Source: an uncultured Clostridia bacterium
Lineage (GTDB): Bacteria > Bacillota > Clostridia > UBA1381
Direction of reading: 5' to 3'
Length of the DNA stretch: 64,000 nucleotides
Assembly: GCA_934476675.1 (NCBI GenBank)
Contig: CAKSOE010000008.1
Span: forward strand, 1-64,000
Shown here: positions 34,156 to 42,036 of the stretch, piece by piece
Numbering within the stretch: position 1 is the first letter of the stretch
Layout: the number at the start of each line of letters is the position of its first letter
Program-made: the position numbers and the translations under genes
Notes under the pieces: generated by a model
Told to the model about the DNA's origin: nothing
Database searches by the model: none
The model's input: only the letters and a program-made list of their open reading frames with translations

Positions 34156-34989
34156 ATGGACGATAAAAAGATAAGGGCATATGACGGCGATGATGCTTTT
34201 TATTCCGGAACTGATGCGGATTATGAGGAATTTCTTAAATCGGTTAACGGAAAAATGGGCGGTCATGATGCAAAAAAAGACAATCTTGAAGAAACCAAGA
34301 CGATAAACTTGCAGGGTGTTATAGAAAAATTCCGCAAAAAGGCGGAAAACATTAAGGACGCGTCAAAAAAACTTACCGCAGATGCCGTAAGTAAATTTGA
34401 AGAATTTAAAAAGAGTACAGCCGATTTATCGGAGGACGAGGAGCTTTTTGACGATGAAGAAAAGAAAATACGTCCGGAAGATATAAAGGTAACGCACGCC
34501 GGAAATGTTACGCAGGAGGTTGCTGCCGATAAGTCTGATGAAACAAAATCCGATGCGGCAGAGGATATTAAAAAGGTTTTTGCAGAAGCGGCAAAAATTA
34601 AAAACGAGCTTCTTTCCGTTCCCGGCAAGCTTGACGGTTACGGCGAAAAAATTGACGAAATAAACGAAGCTGTCAAGCGGCTTGACGAGCTTTTAAAGGA
34701 TATTGACGTAATCAGCCGCGACAGTGCAAAGAATGCCGAGAACGCGTGTCTTAAATCCGATACAATCGCCGGCGGCGTTGAGGAAATACGGCAGTCTGTT
34801 GTCGGCGTTTCAAAGCTTAACGACAGTATTTTTGATTTGAAAAATTCACAGCTTAATACAAAAAATTCGCTGGAAAATCTCGCAGAAAGCTTCACTTCGC
34901 TCAAAAAGAAGTGCATACTCGGTATTACAATATTAAGCATACTTTCGCTTATATCAATAGTTATGTCTGTGATTATTCTGCTGTCTTAA
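34156..34989 (+). CDS. Coiled-coil protein with C-terminal membrane anchor
   Basis: The 277-aa protein is acidic and mostly helical, with heptad-like stretches at about 45-95 and 150-250. One hydrophobic segment at the very C-terminus (ILGITILSILSLISIVMSVII) makes it a tail-anchored protein. No family is recognised. The GGAGG site before ATG 34156 is good. It is probably an operon partner of the zinc-ribbon gene upstream. The stretch 34995-35251 that follows is a palindromic element. Confidence 0.65.
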   Translation: MDDKKIRAYDGDDAFYSGTDADYEEFLKSVNGKMGGHDAKKDNLEETKTINLQGVIEKFRKKAENIKDASKKLTADAVSKFEEFKKSTADLSEDEELFDDEEKKIRPEDIKVTHAGNVTQEVAADKSDETKSDAAEDIKKVFAEAAKIKNELLSVPGKLDGYGEKIDEINEAVKRLDELLKDIDVISRDSAKNAENACLKSDTIAGGVEEIRQSVVGVSKLNDSIFDLKNSQLNTKNSLENLAESFTSLKKKCILGITILSILSLISIVMSVIILLS

Positions 34990-34994
34990 CTTTT

Positions 34995-35251
34995 AGGGGA
35001 TGTAAAAAATGTCCAGATCACAAAAAGGCAATTTTATAGATGAATAGAGTGCATTAAAAAACAATAAAATCTTATATTTTGTAAAAAATCGTATTTTATT
35101 CGATTTTTCTTAATTTAAATGCCTTTTTGCTACGAACAAACTGAACCTCTCGGAGTACACACGTACACCGTCGGGTTCAGTTTGTCCGTTCTGAAACATT
35201 TTTTCCTATCCCCTTACAAGGAGTTGTAAAAAAATGTTTTTTACATCCCCT
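34995..35251. repeat. Nested palindromic (MITE-like) element
   Basis: The ends are 15-bp perfect inverted repeats (AGGGGATGTAAAAAA, 34995-35009, and its complement, 35237-35251). Inside are a second inverted repeat (CAAAAAGGCA...TTT with AAATGCCTTTTTG, 35021-35034 with 35117-35129) and a small hairpin (AAAAATCG with CGATTTTT, 35084-35108). A compact hairpin lies at 35136-35185 (ACAAACTGAACC with GGTTCAGTTTGT, inner CGGAGTAC with GTACACCG). The right end also forms a hairpin with 35219-35234. No gene inside except a 12-codon frame. No clear target duplication. Confidence 0.55.
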
Positions 35252-36061
35252 TTATTTTTCATTCCTATACTTTTTTCGCCACGCAAGCGGAGTTACTCCC
35301 GTGATTTTTTTAAACGTATTTATAAAATAACTGAAATTATTAAATCCCACCGCAAACGCAACCTCGGTCACGCTCATATCCGTACCTTTAAGCAGCTCCT
35401 TTGCGTCTTTTACTTTCAGCATATTGCAGTAATAATTAAGCGTATATCCGCTTCTTTTTTTGAACATATGACTTATATAGGACTTGCTGACGTAAAATTT
35501 TTCCGCAAGCTCATCTGCGGAAACCTCCGCATGATGCTCATTGAGATAGCCGAGTATTCTTGAATATGTATCATTTGCGGTGTTTGAGCCTATCTCAGCT
35601 ATAAGCCGTTCAATCATCATCGCCAGCGGCGAAATAAGCGTATCGAGAAGCTTTACGGGGATTTCTTCGTCCTTCATGTTTTCATCATAGCGTTTATCTT
35701 TTCCGAACGGAATTTTTTTATCCCTATATCCGCTTACGCTGATAAATCCCACTGCCCGCGAACCGTCAGATACAGCATGAACATATTCGCCCACTCCCGC
35801 ATGACACACTCCGATATAGCACTCCTGTTTTTGACATTTCTTCAATGCAAGCTGCTGACATTTTATGCACCGCTGCCGCGCCGAGCTTTTCACATACGCA
35901 CAATAAGGGTTCACGTGTATATTATACCGCCAAAGCTTTTGAGCAGTAATGAAAACAGATATGCAGCTATCCTGCAAATGCACCGAAACCGCCAGTTTAT
36001 GCTCTTTTTTCAGATATTCTATATATGCCGTGATTTTTTCTTCGGTTTTTTCTTTGCTCAT
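35252..36061 (-). CDS. PocR-domain AraC-family regulator
   Basis: The 269-aa protein has an N-terminal PocR-type ligand-binding domain with a Cys cluster (RQRCIKCQQLALKKCQKQEC), then GVCHAGVGEYVHAV. The C-terminal AraC double HTH has LAEKFYVSKSYISHMFKKRSG and VAFAVGFNNFSYFINTFKK. PocR domains sense small diols or hydrocarbon-like ligands and may be oxygen-, metal- or redox-responsive through their Cys. The ATG at 36061 follows an AGGTGG site. It is divergent from the FAD oxidoreductase gene, its probable target. Confidence 0.87.
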   Translation of the reverse strand: MSKEKTEEKITAYIEYLKKEHKLAVSVHLQDSCISVFITAQKLWRYNIHVNPYCAYVKSSARQRCIKCQQLALKKCQKQECYIGVCHAGVGEYVHAVSDGSRAVGFISVSGYRDKKIPFGKDKRYDENMKDEEIPVKLLDTLISPLAMMIERLIAEIGSNTANDTYSRILGYLNEHHAEVSADELAEKFYVSKSYISHMFKKRSGYTLNYYCNMLKVKDAKELLKGTDMSVTEVAFAVGFNNFSYFINTFKKITGVTPLAWRKKYRNEK

Positions 36062-36135
36062 TTTTACCACCTGTGCATTTTTTTGATATTTTCATGCTGA
36101 AAATCGCAAGAAATCAAGCAAAAGTTTTGTTATTA

Positions 36136-36164
36136 TAATATCATACAATAATAAAAATGTCAAA
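36136..36164 (-). promoter_or_regulatory. Sigma-A promoter for the PocR-AraC gene
   Basis: On the minus strand, a perfect -35 TTGACA (36159-36164), 17 nt and TATTAT (36136-36141). It overlaps the ribosome-site region of the divergent gene. A TATAAT on the plus strand at 36135-36140 may be that gene's -10, with only a weak -35. Confidence 0.7.
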
Positions 36165-36177
36165 TGGGAGGAAAACA

Positions 36178-37959
36178 ATGCTTAATAAAAAAATCATACA
36201 ATCCGATTTATGCGTAATCGGCGGCGGCATGGCAGGCATATGCGCGGCAATCGCCGCAGCAAGAAACGGCGCTAAGGTCGTTCTCATGCACGAACGTCCG
36301 GTACTCGGCGGAAACGCATCATCGGAAATCAGAATGTGGGTTTGCGGCGCAGACGGCGAAAACAACCGCGAAACGGGAATTGCGGAGGAAATAGCGCTTG
36401 AAAATTATTACAGAAATCCCACAAAAAATTATTACATATGGGACACTGTGCTTTATGACTTTGTAATCCGTGAAGAAAACATCACGCTGCTTTTAAACTG
36501 CACCTGTATGGACGCAAAAACCGAAAACGGCGATTTTGGTTACGGACGTGACACAAAAATATGCTCCGTAACCGGATACCAGATGACAACGCAGACATTT
36601 TACGAAATTCATTCGGCTAATTATGCGGACTGTTCCGGCGACAGCATACTTGCGCCGCTCACCGGCGCACAATTCCGTATAGGGCGCGAAAGCGCTGAGG
36701 AATTCGGCGAGGACACTCATGTTAAGCAGCACGATGATCTGACAATGGGTATGAGCTGTCTTATTCAGGGGCGTGAAACCACTCACCCGATAAAATTCAC
36801 ACCGCCGCGCTGGAGTACGCCCCTTACCGCAGAAGATTTTAAGTACAGAGCCCCCGATTTATACAACGAGTATGAGAATTTCTGGTATCTTGAACTCGGC
36901 GGAAAACGCGACACCATAGCCGATACGGAGGAAATCGCGCGCGAGCTTATTCCGCTTGCGACAGGAACATGGGATTATATTAAAAATTCAAAAGAATTTA
37001 ATGCCGACAACTGGGAGCTTGATTTTCTCGGTTTTCTGCCCGGTAAACGCGAATCGCGCAGAATGAGCGGCGAATACTGCATTACGGAAAAGGATATTAC
37101 CGAAAACCGTCTTTTTGAGGACACCGTTGCATACGGCGGCTGGCCGCTTGACGACCATTTTCCCGACGGCTTCTATCACAAAGGCACACCGAACACCAAC
37201 TTCACAACCCCTGCGCCGTATTGCATTCCGTACCGTGCGATGTATTCAAAGAACGTTTCCAACCTGTTCTTTGCCGGCAGAAATATCAGCATGACTCATA
37301 TGGCAATGAGCAGTATACGCGTTATGCTGACCTGTGCGCTTATGGGGCAGGCAGTCGGCACGGCGGCGGCAATCGCGGCAGAGTTTGACATAACGCCGCA
37401 TGAGGTATATCTTAAAAAAATCAGACTTTTACAGAATATTCTTATGGACAGCGACTGCTTTATTCCCACGCTTAAACGTGAAATAAGCGATTTGTGCAAG
37501 GCAACTCCGATTGTAAACGGCAGCGACGCCTTAAAAAACGGCGAGGATCGTCCCAACAGAATATATCAAACAGACGAATGCGGAATTACCGTTAAAAACG
37601 GTTCTTCGCTTGAATACAAATTCGGTTCGTTTGAAACTGTTTCGTGTGTGCATATAACCTTTGACAGCGACCTTTGCCGAACAACCCTCCCCGGAGGTTA
37701 CTGTGAGCGTACTCATTCAATGCGCAGCAACACCCTGCTTGACAGTCCTCAGTTTTATGTTCCGAAAACTCTGTGCAAGGAATTTGTTCTTGAAGCGGAA
37801 ACCGAAAACGGCGCTGAAATTATATGCAAATCCGAAACCAATCTGAATCGTGCATATAATATACCTGTTAATAAAAAAGTGCGCAGTATTCGTCTTACGC
37901 CGCTTTCCAACTGGGGCGGCAATGAGGAAACTAATGTATTTTCATTCGACTTCAAATAA
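36178..37959 (+). CDS. FAD-dependent oxidoreductase (FAD_oxidored / PF12831-like)
   Basis: The 593-aa protein has an N-terminal Rossmann FAD motif GGGMAGICAAIAAARNGAKV (about 13-32), followed by LGGNASSEIRMW, a hallmark of this family. DCSGDSILAPLTGAQFR is the central segment, and NLFFAGRNISMTHMAMSS lies near residue 365. A C-terminal beta-rich region of about 120 residues follows. No signal peptide. These oxidoreductases often lie beside glycosidases and carbohydrate regulators; their substrates are mostly unknown. ATG 36178 has GGGAGG; an upstream ATG at 36157 has none. Confidence 0.85.
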   Translation: MLNKKIIQSDLCVIGGGMAGICAAIAAARNGAKVVLMHERPVLGGNASSEIRMWVCGADGENNRETGIAEEIALENYYRNPTKNYYIWDTVLYDFVIREENITLLLNCTCMDAKTENGDFGYGRDTKICSVTGYQMTTQTFYEIHSANYADCSGDSILAPLTGAQFRIGRESAEEFGEDTHVKQHDDLTMGMSCLIQGRETTHPIKFTPPRWSTPLTAEDFKYRAPDLYNEYENFWYLELGGKRDTIADTEEIARELIPLATGTWDYIKNSKEFNADNWELDFLGFLPGKRESRRMSGEYCITEKDITENRLFEDTVAYGGWPLDDHFPDGFYHKGTPNTNFTTPAPYCIPYRAMYSKNVSNLFFAGRNISMTHMAMSSIRVMLTCALMGQAVGTAAAIAAEFDITPHEVYLKKIRLLQNILMDSDCFIPTLKREISDLCKATPIVNGSDALKNGEDRPNRIYQTDECGITVKNGSSLEYKFGSFETVSCVHITFDSDLCRTTLPGGYCERTHSMRSNTLLDSPQFYVPKTLCKEFVLEAETENGAEIICKSETNLNRAYNIPVNKKVRSIRLTPLSNWGGNEETNVFSFDFK

Positions 37960-37968
37960 ATGAACAAT

Positions 37969-38010
37969 AAAAAAATTGAAACCCGCAAAAATGCGGATTT
38001 CAATTTTTTT
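37969..38010. terminator. Bidirectional terminator between the oxidoreductase and GH30 genes
   Basis: A long stem (AAAAAATTGAAA and CCGC with GCGG and TTTCAATTTTTT, loop AAAAAT) has A- and T-runs on its two sides. It covers the convergent ends of the two genes and shares its core with the hairpin at 3558. Confidence 0.85.
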
Positions 38011-39355
38011 ATTTAAATACAACCGTCGCCGCCGTGTTCGGCATAAGCTCTATATACCACCATTTGCTGTCATAGAAATACTGTGCCTGGATTTTTTCGG
38101 TATTTGCGTTTACAAGCTCCAATACGTGCGAACCGTCGGGATTTACCGCTGCCGTACCCTCAACCGCCATTCGGAGATGAGGGAAAGCGTACATCGTTGC
38201 GCCGCAGTTATCAACCTTGACGGGATAAATTTTTGCACCGCGTTTTATAAATTTTGAAAAATGCTTAAACGCCTTGTACTGTCCGCTGTAAGTTAATTCA
38301 CCAGTCTGCGAATTGAGCGTTGCCAGACCGCCGCAGAAAAACGGGCCTATATTGGGGCCGCCGCACTCGTCAAGCAGCAAATTCCAGCCGGTAAAGGTGT
38401 CGCAGCCCATGTTGAGCGATTTCGCCATCATAATCGACCACTTGCACCAGTCGCTGTCATAATTATTATACAGCCTGGGACCGCCCTCTGTGAAATTCCA
38501 CTTTATATCGGGATATTCGTCTTTCAGCTTGTCAAGCATTTCAACCGTTCCTTCATAATAATGAAATGCAACCGCATTACAGTCATTTATCAGATTCGGA
38601 TTTTGCCGTAACTGATAAAGCACTCTTTTCCAGCCGATGAAACAGTGGTCAAAAAGCCATATTTCCGTATCCATTCCCTTATCGGTCATTTTTTTGCGTA
38701 AAACCTTTATAAATTCCGCCTCAATATCGGGATGCCAGATACAAGCCGGCATAAGTCCTGTCTGCTGTGTTTCCGGTTCATTCTGCGGAGTTATCGCGCT
38801 GATTTCTATTCCCTCTTTTTCATAGGCTTTTAAATATTTTATTATGTAGTCGGCATAGCAGTCAATGTATTCACGGCGCATATATCCGCCGCACATTGAA
38901 CCCTCGGTTTTCATCCACCCCGGCGGGCTCCACGGCGATGCAAACAGCTTTAAATCCGAATTGTGCTTTAAAACCTCTTTTATCATGGGAATAATATACT
39001 CTCTGTCTCTTTCAACCGAAAAGCTTTCAAGCTTCATATCGTTTTCCCTGTCGCAGTAAGAATATACGTCCGCCGAATAATCGCTTGAACCGACAGAAAG
39101 CCTGCCGACAGACAGATTAAGTCCGTTCTCTCCGTATATATCGTTCAAAAATTCATTCCGCGCCTCCTCGCTCATGGTTGACAGCTCATAGCACGACGCA
39201 CCCGTTATTGCAACGCCGAATCCCGAAAAGCTTTCGTTAACGGGTTTATCGGCAACCTCAGCCGTACATATCGCGTCCATTTTTGCATTATTGTAAAACA
39301 GACGCTTTTGCACAAAGGTATTTTTTTCATCTGTGGTATATATTGTTGCTTTCAT
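38009..39355 (-). CDS. GH30 family glycoside hydrolase
   Basis: The 448-aa protein is a (beta/alpha)8 clan A glycosidase of family 30, related to glucosylceramidases and beta-1,6-glucanases/xylosidases. The acid/base is expected in TPQNEPE (Glu193) and the nucleophile in NFTEGGP (Glu290). FASPWSPPGWMKTEG (138-152) is strongly family-like. A C-terminal beta domain follows (about 365-448). No signal peptide, so it is cytoplasmic. It is divergent from an AraC regulator with both promoters recognisable. Substrate is not deducible. Confidence 0.9.
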   Translation of the reverse strand: MKATIYTTDEKNTFVQKRLFYNNAKMDAICTAEVADKPVNESFSGFGVAITGASCYELSTMSEEARNEFLNDIYGENGLNLSVGRLSVGSSDYSADVYSYCDRENDMKLESFSVERDREYIIPMIKEVLKHNSDLKLFASPWSPPGWMKTEGSMCGGYMRREYIDCYADYIIKYLKAYEKEGIEISAITPQNEPETQQTGLMPACIWHPDIEAEFIKVLRKKMTDKGMDTEIWLFDHCFIGWKRVLYQLRQNPNLINDCNAVAFHYYEGTVEMLDKLKDEYPDIKWNFTEGGPRLYNNYDSDWCKWSIMMAKSLNMGCDTFTGWNLLLDECGGPNIGPFFCGGLATLNSQTGELTYSGQYKAFKHFSKFIKRGAKIYPVKVDNCGATMYAFPHLRMAVEGTAAVNPDGSHVLELVNANTEKIQAQYFYDSKWWYIELMPNTAATVVFK

Positions 39356-39385
39356 AATTAACTTCCTTCCTTACATTTTTTCTTA

Positions 39386-39414
39386 ATTATAAATTAAATA
39401 ACGTGACGGCGCAA
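39386..39414 (-). promoter_or_regulatory. Promoter for the GH30 gene
   Basis: On the minus strand, TTGCGC (39409-39414), 17 nt and TATAAT (39386-39391), 31 nt before the ATG at 39355. The -35 TTGCG resembles that of the AraC gene at 11894. Confidence 0.65.
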
Positions 39415-39458
39415 TATAATTTTAGTTTATATTTTTGTATTTTTGCGTCAACTTCTTC

Positions 39459-39487
39459 TTGACAATTTTTTAATGTATATATATAAT
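39459..39487 (+). promoter_or_regulatory. Consensus sigma-A promoter for the AraC gene
   Basis: TTGACA (39459-39464), 17 nt and TATAAT (39482-39487): both hexamers match consensus. Confidence 0.85.
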
Positions 39488-39508
39488 AAAAACGGGGGAT
39501 TGATTGGT

Positions 39509-40273
39509 ATGAATAACAACATATCCGCAAATGCGGAATACTCGGAAATAGAAGTTTTAAATCAGTCATGGGCAGGCGGCACAGCCTATTCCTACAAAAT
39601 GAAAAAAAGACCTTTTTTCGGAATATGCTTTATAACGGACGGCGCAATTTCCTATAAAACCGAAAATTCGGAAATAATTGCAGAAAGCGGCGATATTACG
39701 GTGCTAAAAAAAGACGCGCTGTACCGTGCCGAATTTTTAGCGCCGCAGACAAAGGATATTCTCATAAATTTTCAATGCAGCAGTGATTTTGCGGCAGATG
39801 AAAACAATGATATAACACTGATAAAGGGCTGCAAAAGCTTAAAGGATGATTTTCTGGAAATTTTAAATTATGCCGCATTCAGCGAGCGCGGCTGCATGGT
39901 AAAGTCCATTTTATACCGTATTCTTGACGGTATAACCCAATTCGGTGCAGAAACCGCCTTATCCGCCAAAATAAAGCAAATGATAAATTCGGAGCCGGCA
40001 ATGAGCGAAGCTGACATTGCAAAGGCTTGTTCGATCAGTATTTCCACACTGCAAAGGACTTTCAGAGCCGCATACGGAAAAACCGTTTCGGAATATAAAA
40101 ACGACATACGCATGGCAAGGGCGAAAAAGCTTTTATTGTCGGGAATGTATTCGGTGGAGGAAACGGCAATAATGCTGAATTTCTGTGACTGTGCATATTT
40201 CAGCCGCTGTTTTAAAAAGCACGTCGGCGTATCTCCGAAAAAATTTATAAAGCAAACATATATTATTTTTTAA
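39509..40273 (+). CDS. AraC-family regulator, probable controller of GH30
   Basis: The 254-aa protein has an N-terminal cupin-like sensor (SGDITVLKKDALYRAEF near 70) and a C-terminal AraC domain with SISISTLQRTFRAAYGKTVSEYK and the second HTH MLNFCDCAYFSRCFKKHVGVSPKKF (about 220-245). The start is ATG 39509, which follows a GGGGGATTG stretch; the longer frame begins inside the promoter and is rejected. It probably activates the divergent GH30 gene in response to a sugar. Confidence 0.87.
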   Translation: MNNNISANAEYSEIEVLNQSWAGGTAYSYKMKKRPFFGICFITDGAISYKTENSEIIAESGDITVLKKDALYRAEFLAPQTKDILINFQCSSDFAADENNDITLIKGCKSLKDDFLEILNYAAFSERGCMVKSILYRILDGITQFGAETALSAKIKQMINSEPAMSEADIAKACSISISTLQRTFRAAYGKTVSEYKNDIRMARAKKLLLSGMYSVEETAIMLNFCDCAYFSRCFKKHVGVSPKKFIKQTYIIF

Positions 40274-40339
40274 TTTACTGTATCTTTTTTTGCTCTTTTG
40301 TGATATAATTAGAAAAAGACATCGGAACGGAGGATTACC

Positions 40340-40888
40340 ATGCTTTACCAAAAAGAAATTGACGATTCGGTTTTAATACAGTTTATAATACTTTTCACGC
40401 TCAACAATGCGGACAGCGCTCTGCCGTACAATGAGCTTGTGAATCTTGTTCTTAACAACTGCAATATAAATTTTAACGATTTTCAGATTGCGCTTACAAA
40501 CCTTGCCGATACAGGACACGTACACGCTTATCTTGACGGGCCGCATCTGCAAAAGTATGAAGTTACGCCCAAGGGTGCGAATGCCGGAGAGTTTTTCAAA
40601 ACGCACATTCCGGTATACATACGTGAACCGATACAGCAGTCAATCAAAGAAATGTACCGTGAGGAACGGCTGAGAAATGCCGTTAAAAGCAGCATTTTTC
40701 CGGTAAGAAAAAACGAGTTCAGCGCGGAATGTACCCTATCCGACGATGATAAAACTCAGCTTTTAAAGCTTTCGTTATATGCCGGCTCACGCGATGAGGC
40801 AGAAAAGCTTGCGGAATATTTCCGGCATCATTCTTATGAAATCTATGACGGAATAATAAAACTGTTTTCCGGCAAGAATGACGAATAA
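40340..40888 (+). CDS. DUF4364 family protein
   Basis: The 182-aa cytoplasmic protein fits DUF4364. An N-terminal winged-helix-like half (DDSVLIQFIILFTLNNADSALPYNELVN and the LADTGHVHAY wing region) and a mixed C-terminal half (FPVRKNEFSAECTLSDDDKT). The winged-helix shape suggests DNA binding, but no target is known. The ribosome site GGAGG precedes the ATG. It starts an operon with birA, 11 nt away. Confidence 0.8.
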   Translation: MLYQKEIDDSVLIQFIILFTLNNADSALPYNELVNLVLNNCNINFNDFQIALTNLADTGHVHAYLDGPHLQKYEVTPKGANAGEFFKTHIPVYIREPIQQSIKEMYREERLRNAVKSSIFPVRKNEFSAECTLSDDDKTQLLKLSLYAGSRDEAEKLAEYFRHHSYEIYDGIIKLFSGKNDE

Positions 40889-40899
40889 AGGAGTTTGCA

Positions 40900-41856
40900 A
40901 TGAAATCAAAAATTCTTGATATGCTCCGCACTGCCGGCGGATATATTTCAGGCGAAAAAATCAGCAACAGTCTTAATATTTCGCGCACCGCCGTATGGAA
41001 GCACATAAATGCGCTGAGAAAGGACGGTTTTGAAATAGAATCCGTCACCAACCGCGGTTACAGGCTTATATCCTCACCCGATATAATTGCCGCTCATGAC
41101 ATATTATCCGCACTTAACACCGAATTTATAGGAAGAAATATTATTTGTCTTGACGAGACGGATTCGACGAACAACGAATGTAAAAGAAATTCGGAGCTTG
41201 CCGACGGCACAGTTTACACCTCTGAAATGCAAAGCGGCGGTAAGGGCAGACGCGGCAACCCGTGGAGTTCTCCGAAAGGCTGCGGAGCGTGGTTTTCGAT
41301 ACTGTTAAAGCCGGAAATACCGCCGTATGAGGTATCAAAAATAACGCTCATAGCAGGGCTTGCGGTATGCCGTGCGCTCGGAAACGGCGCCATGATAAAA
41401 TATCCAAACGATATAGTTATCGGCACAAAAAAGGTGTGCGGAATACTTACGGAGCTTAGCGCAGAAACGGACTGTGTGAATTACGTTGTATGCGGCATAG
41501 GCGTTAATGTAAATACTCCGTCATTTAGTAAGGAGCTTTCTGAAAAAGCAACCTCACTGTTCATTGAAAGCAAAAAAAAATATCCGCGCAGCAAAATAAT
41601 TGCGGATATTTTAAATGAGTTTGAACCGCTGTACAAGAGTTTTTTGAAAAACGGACTTGCATCGGTAATAGATGACTATAAAAAGCGCTGCATAACGCTC
41701 AACAGCGCAGTTAACGTAACATATAACAAAACCACCGTTCAAGGTATATGCACCGATATAAAAGCTGACGGAAGCATTGAGGTCACATCTTCCGACGGAG
41801 TTATTACGGTAAATTCCGGCGAAGTGTCGGTACGCGGCATTTACGGATATGTGTAA
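40900..41856 (+). CDS. birA: Bifunctional biotin--[acetyl-CoA-carboxylase] ligase / biotin repressor
   Basis: The 318-aa protein has an N-terminal winged helix (NSLNISRTAVWKHINALRKDG, about 22-42) and a biotin protein ligase domain with DETDSTNNECK (about 87-97), the biotin-binding GRRGNPWSSPKG (about 111-122) and KYPNDIVIGTKKVCGILTE. The C-terminal SH3-like domain is present. It biotinylates carboxylases and, with its DNA-binding domain, can repress biotin genes. The gene follows the DUF4364 gene closely. Confidence 0.94.
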   Translation: MKSKILDMLRTAGGYISGEKISNSLNISRTAVWKHINALRKDGFEIESVTNRGYRLISSPDIIAAHDILSALNTEFIGRNIICLDETDSTNNECKRNSELADGTVYTSEMQSGGKGRRGNPWSSPKGCGAWFSILLKPEIPPYEVSKITLIAGLAVCRALGNGAMIKYPNDIVIGTKKVCGILTELSAETDCVNYVVCGIGVNVNTPSFSKELSEKATSLFIESKKKYPRSKIIADILNEFEPLYKSFLKNGLASVIDDYKKRCITLNSAVNVTYNKTTVQGICTDIKADGSIEVTSSDGVITVNSGEVSVRGIYGYV

Positions 41857-41897
41857 CGCCGACATTTATTTTCCGCTGACAAAAAGACTCTTATTGA

Positions 41898-41962
41898 GAT
41901 AAAATAAAACGGAGTTGGTGCGGCAGCTTTAAACTGACTCACAAATTCCATTTTATTTTATC
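41898..41962. repeat. AT-rich hairpin between convergent operons
   Basis: GATAAAATAAAACGGA (41898-41913) pairs with TCCATTTTATTTTATC (41947-41962), 15 of 16, around a 33-nt loop. The hairpin is flanked by a direct repeat, GCTGACAAAAAG, near 41875 and 41970. It lies between birA (+) and the capsule operon (-) and may serve as terminator for both. Confidence 0.5.
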
Positions 41963-42036
41963 CAAACGGCTGACAAAAAGCCTGTTTAATTTATCCCCTC
42001 ATGATAAACCGCATTAACAATGTTAACTTCCGTATA

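Noticed and set aside
35009..35047. 12-codon frame beginning MSRSQKGNFIDE with a purine-rich stretch before it
   Set aside because: The ribosome-site-like text is the terminal inverted repeat of the palindromic element, and the frame is too short to support as a gene.
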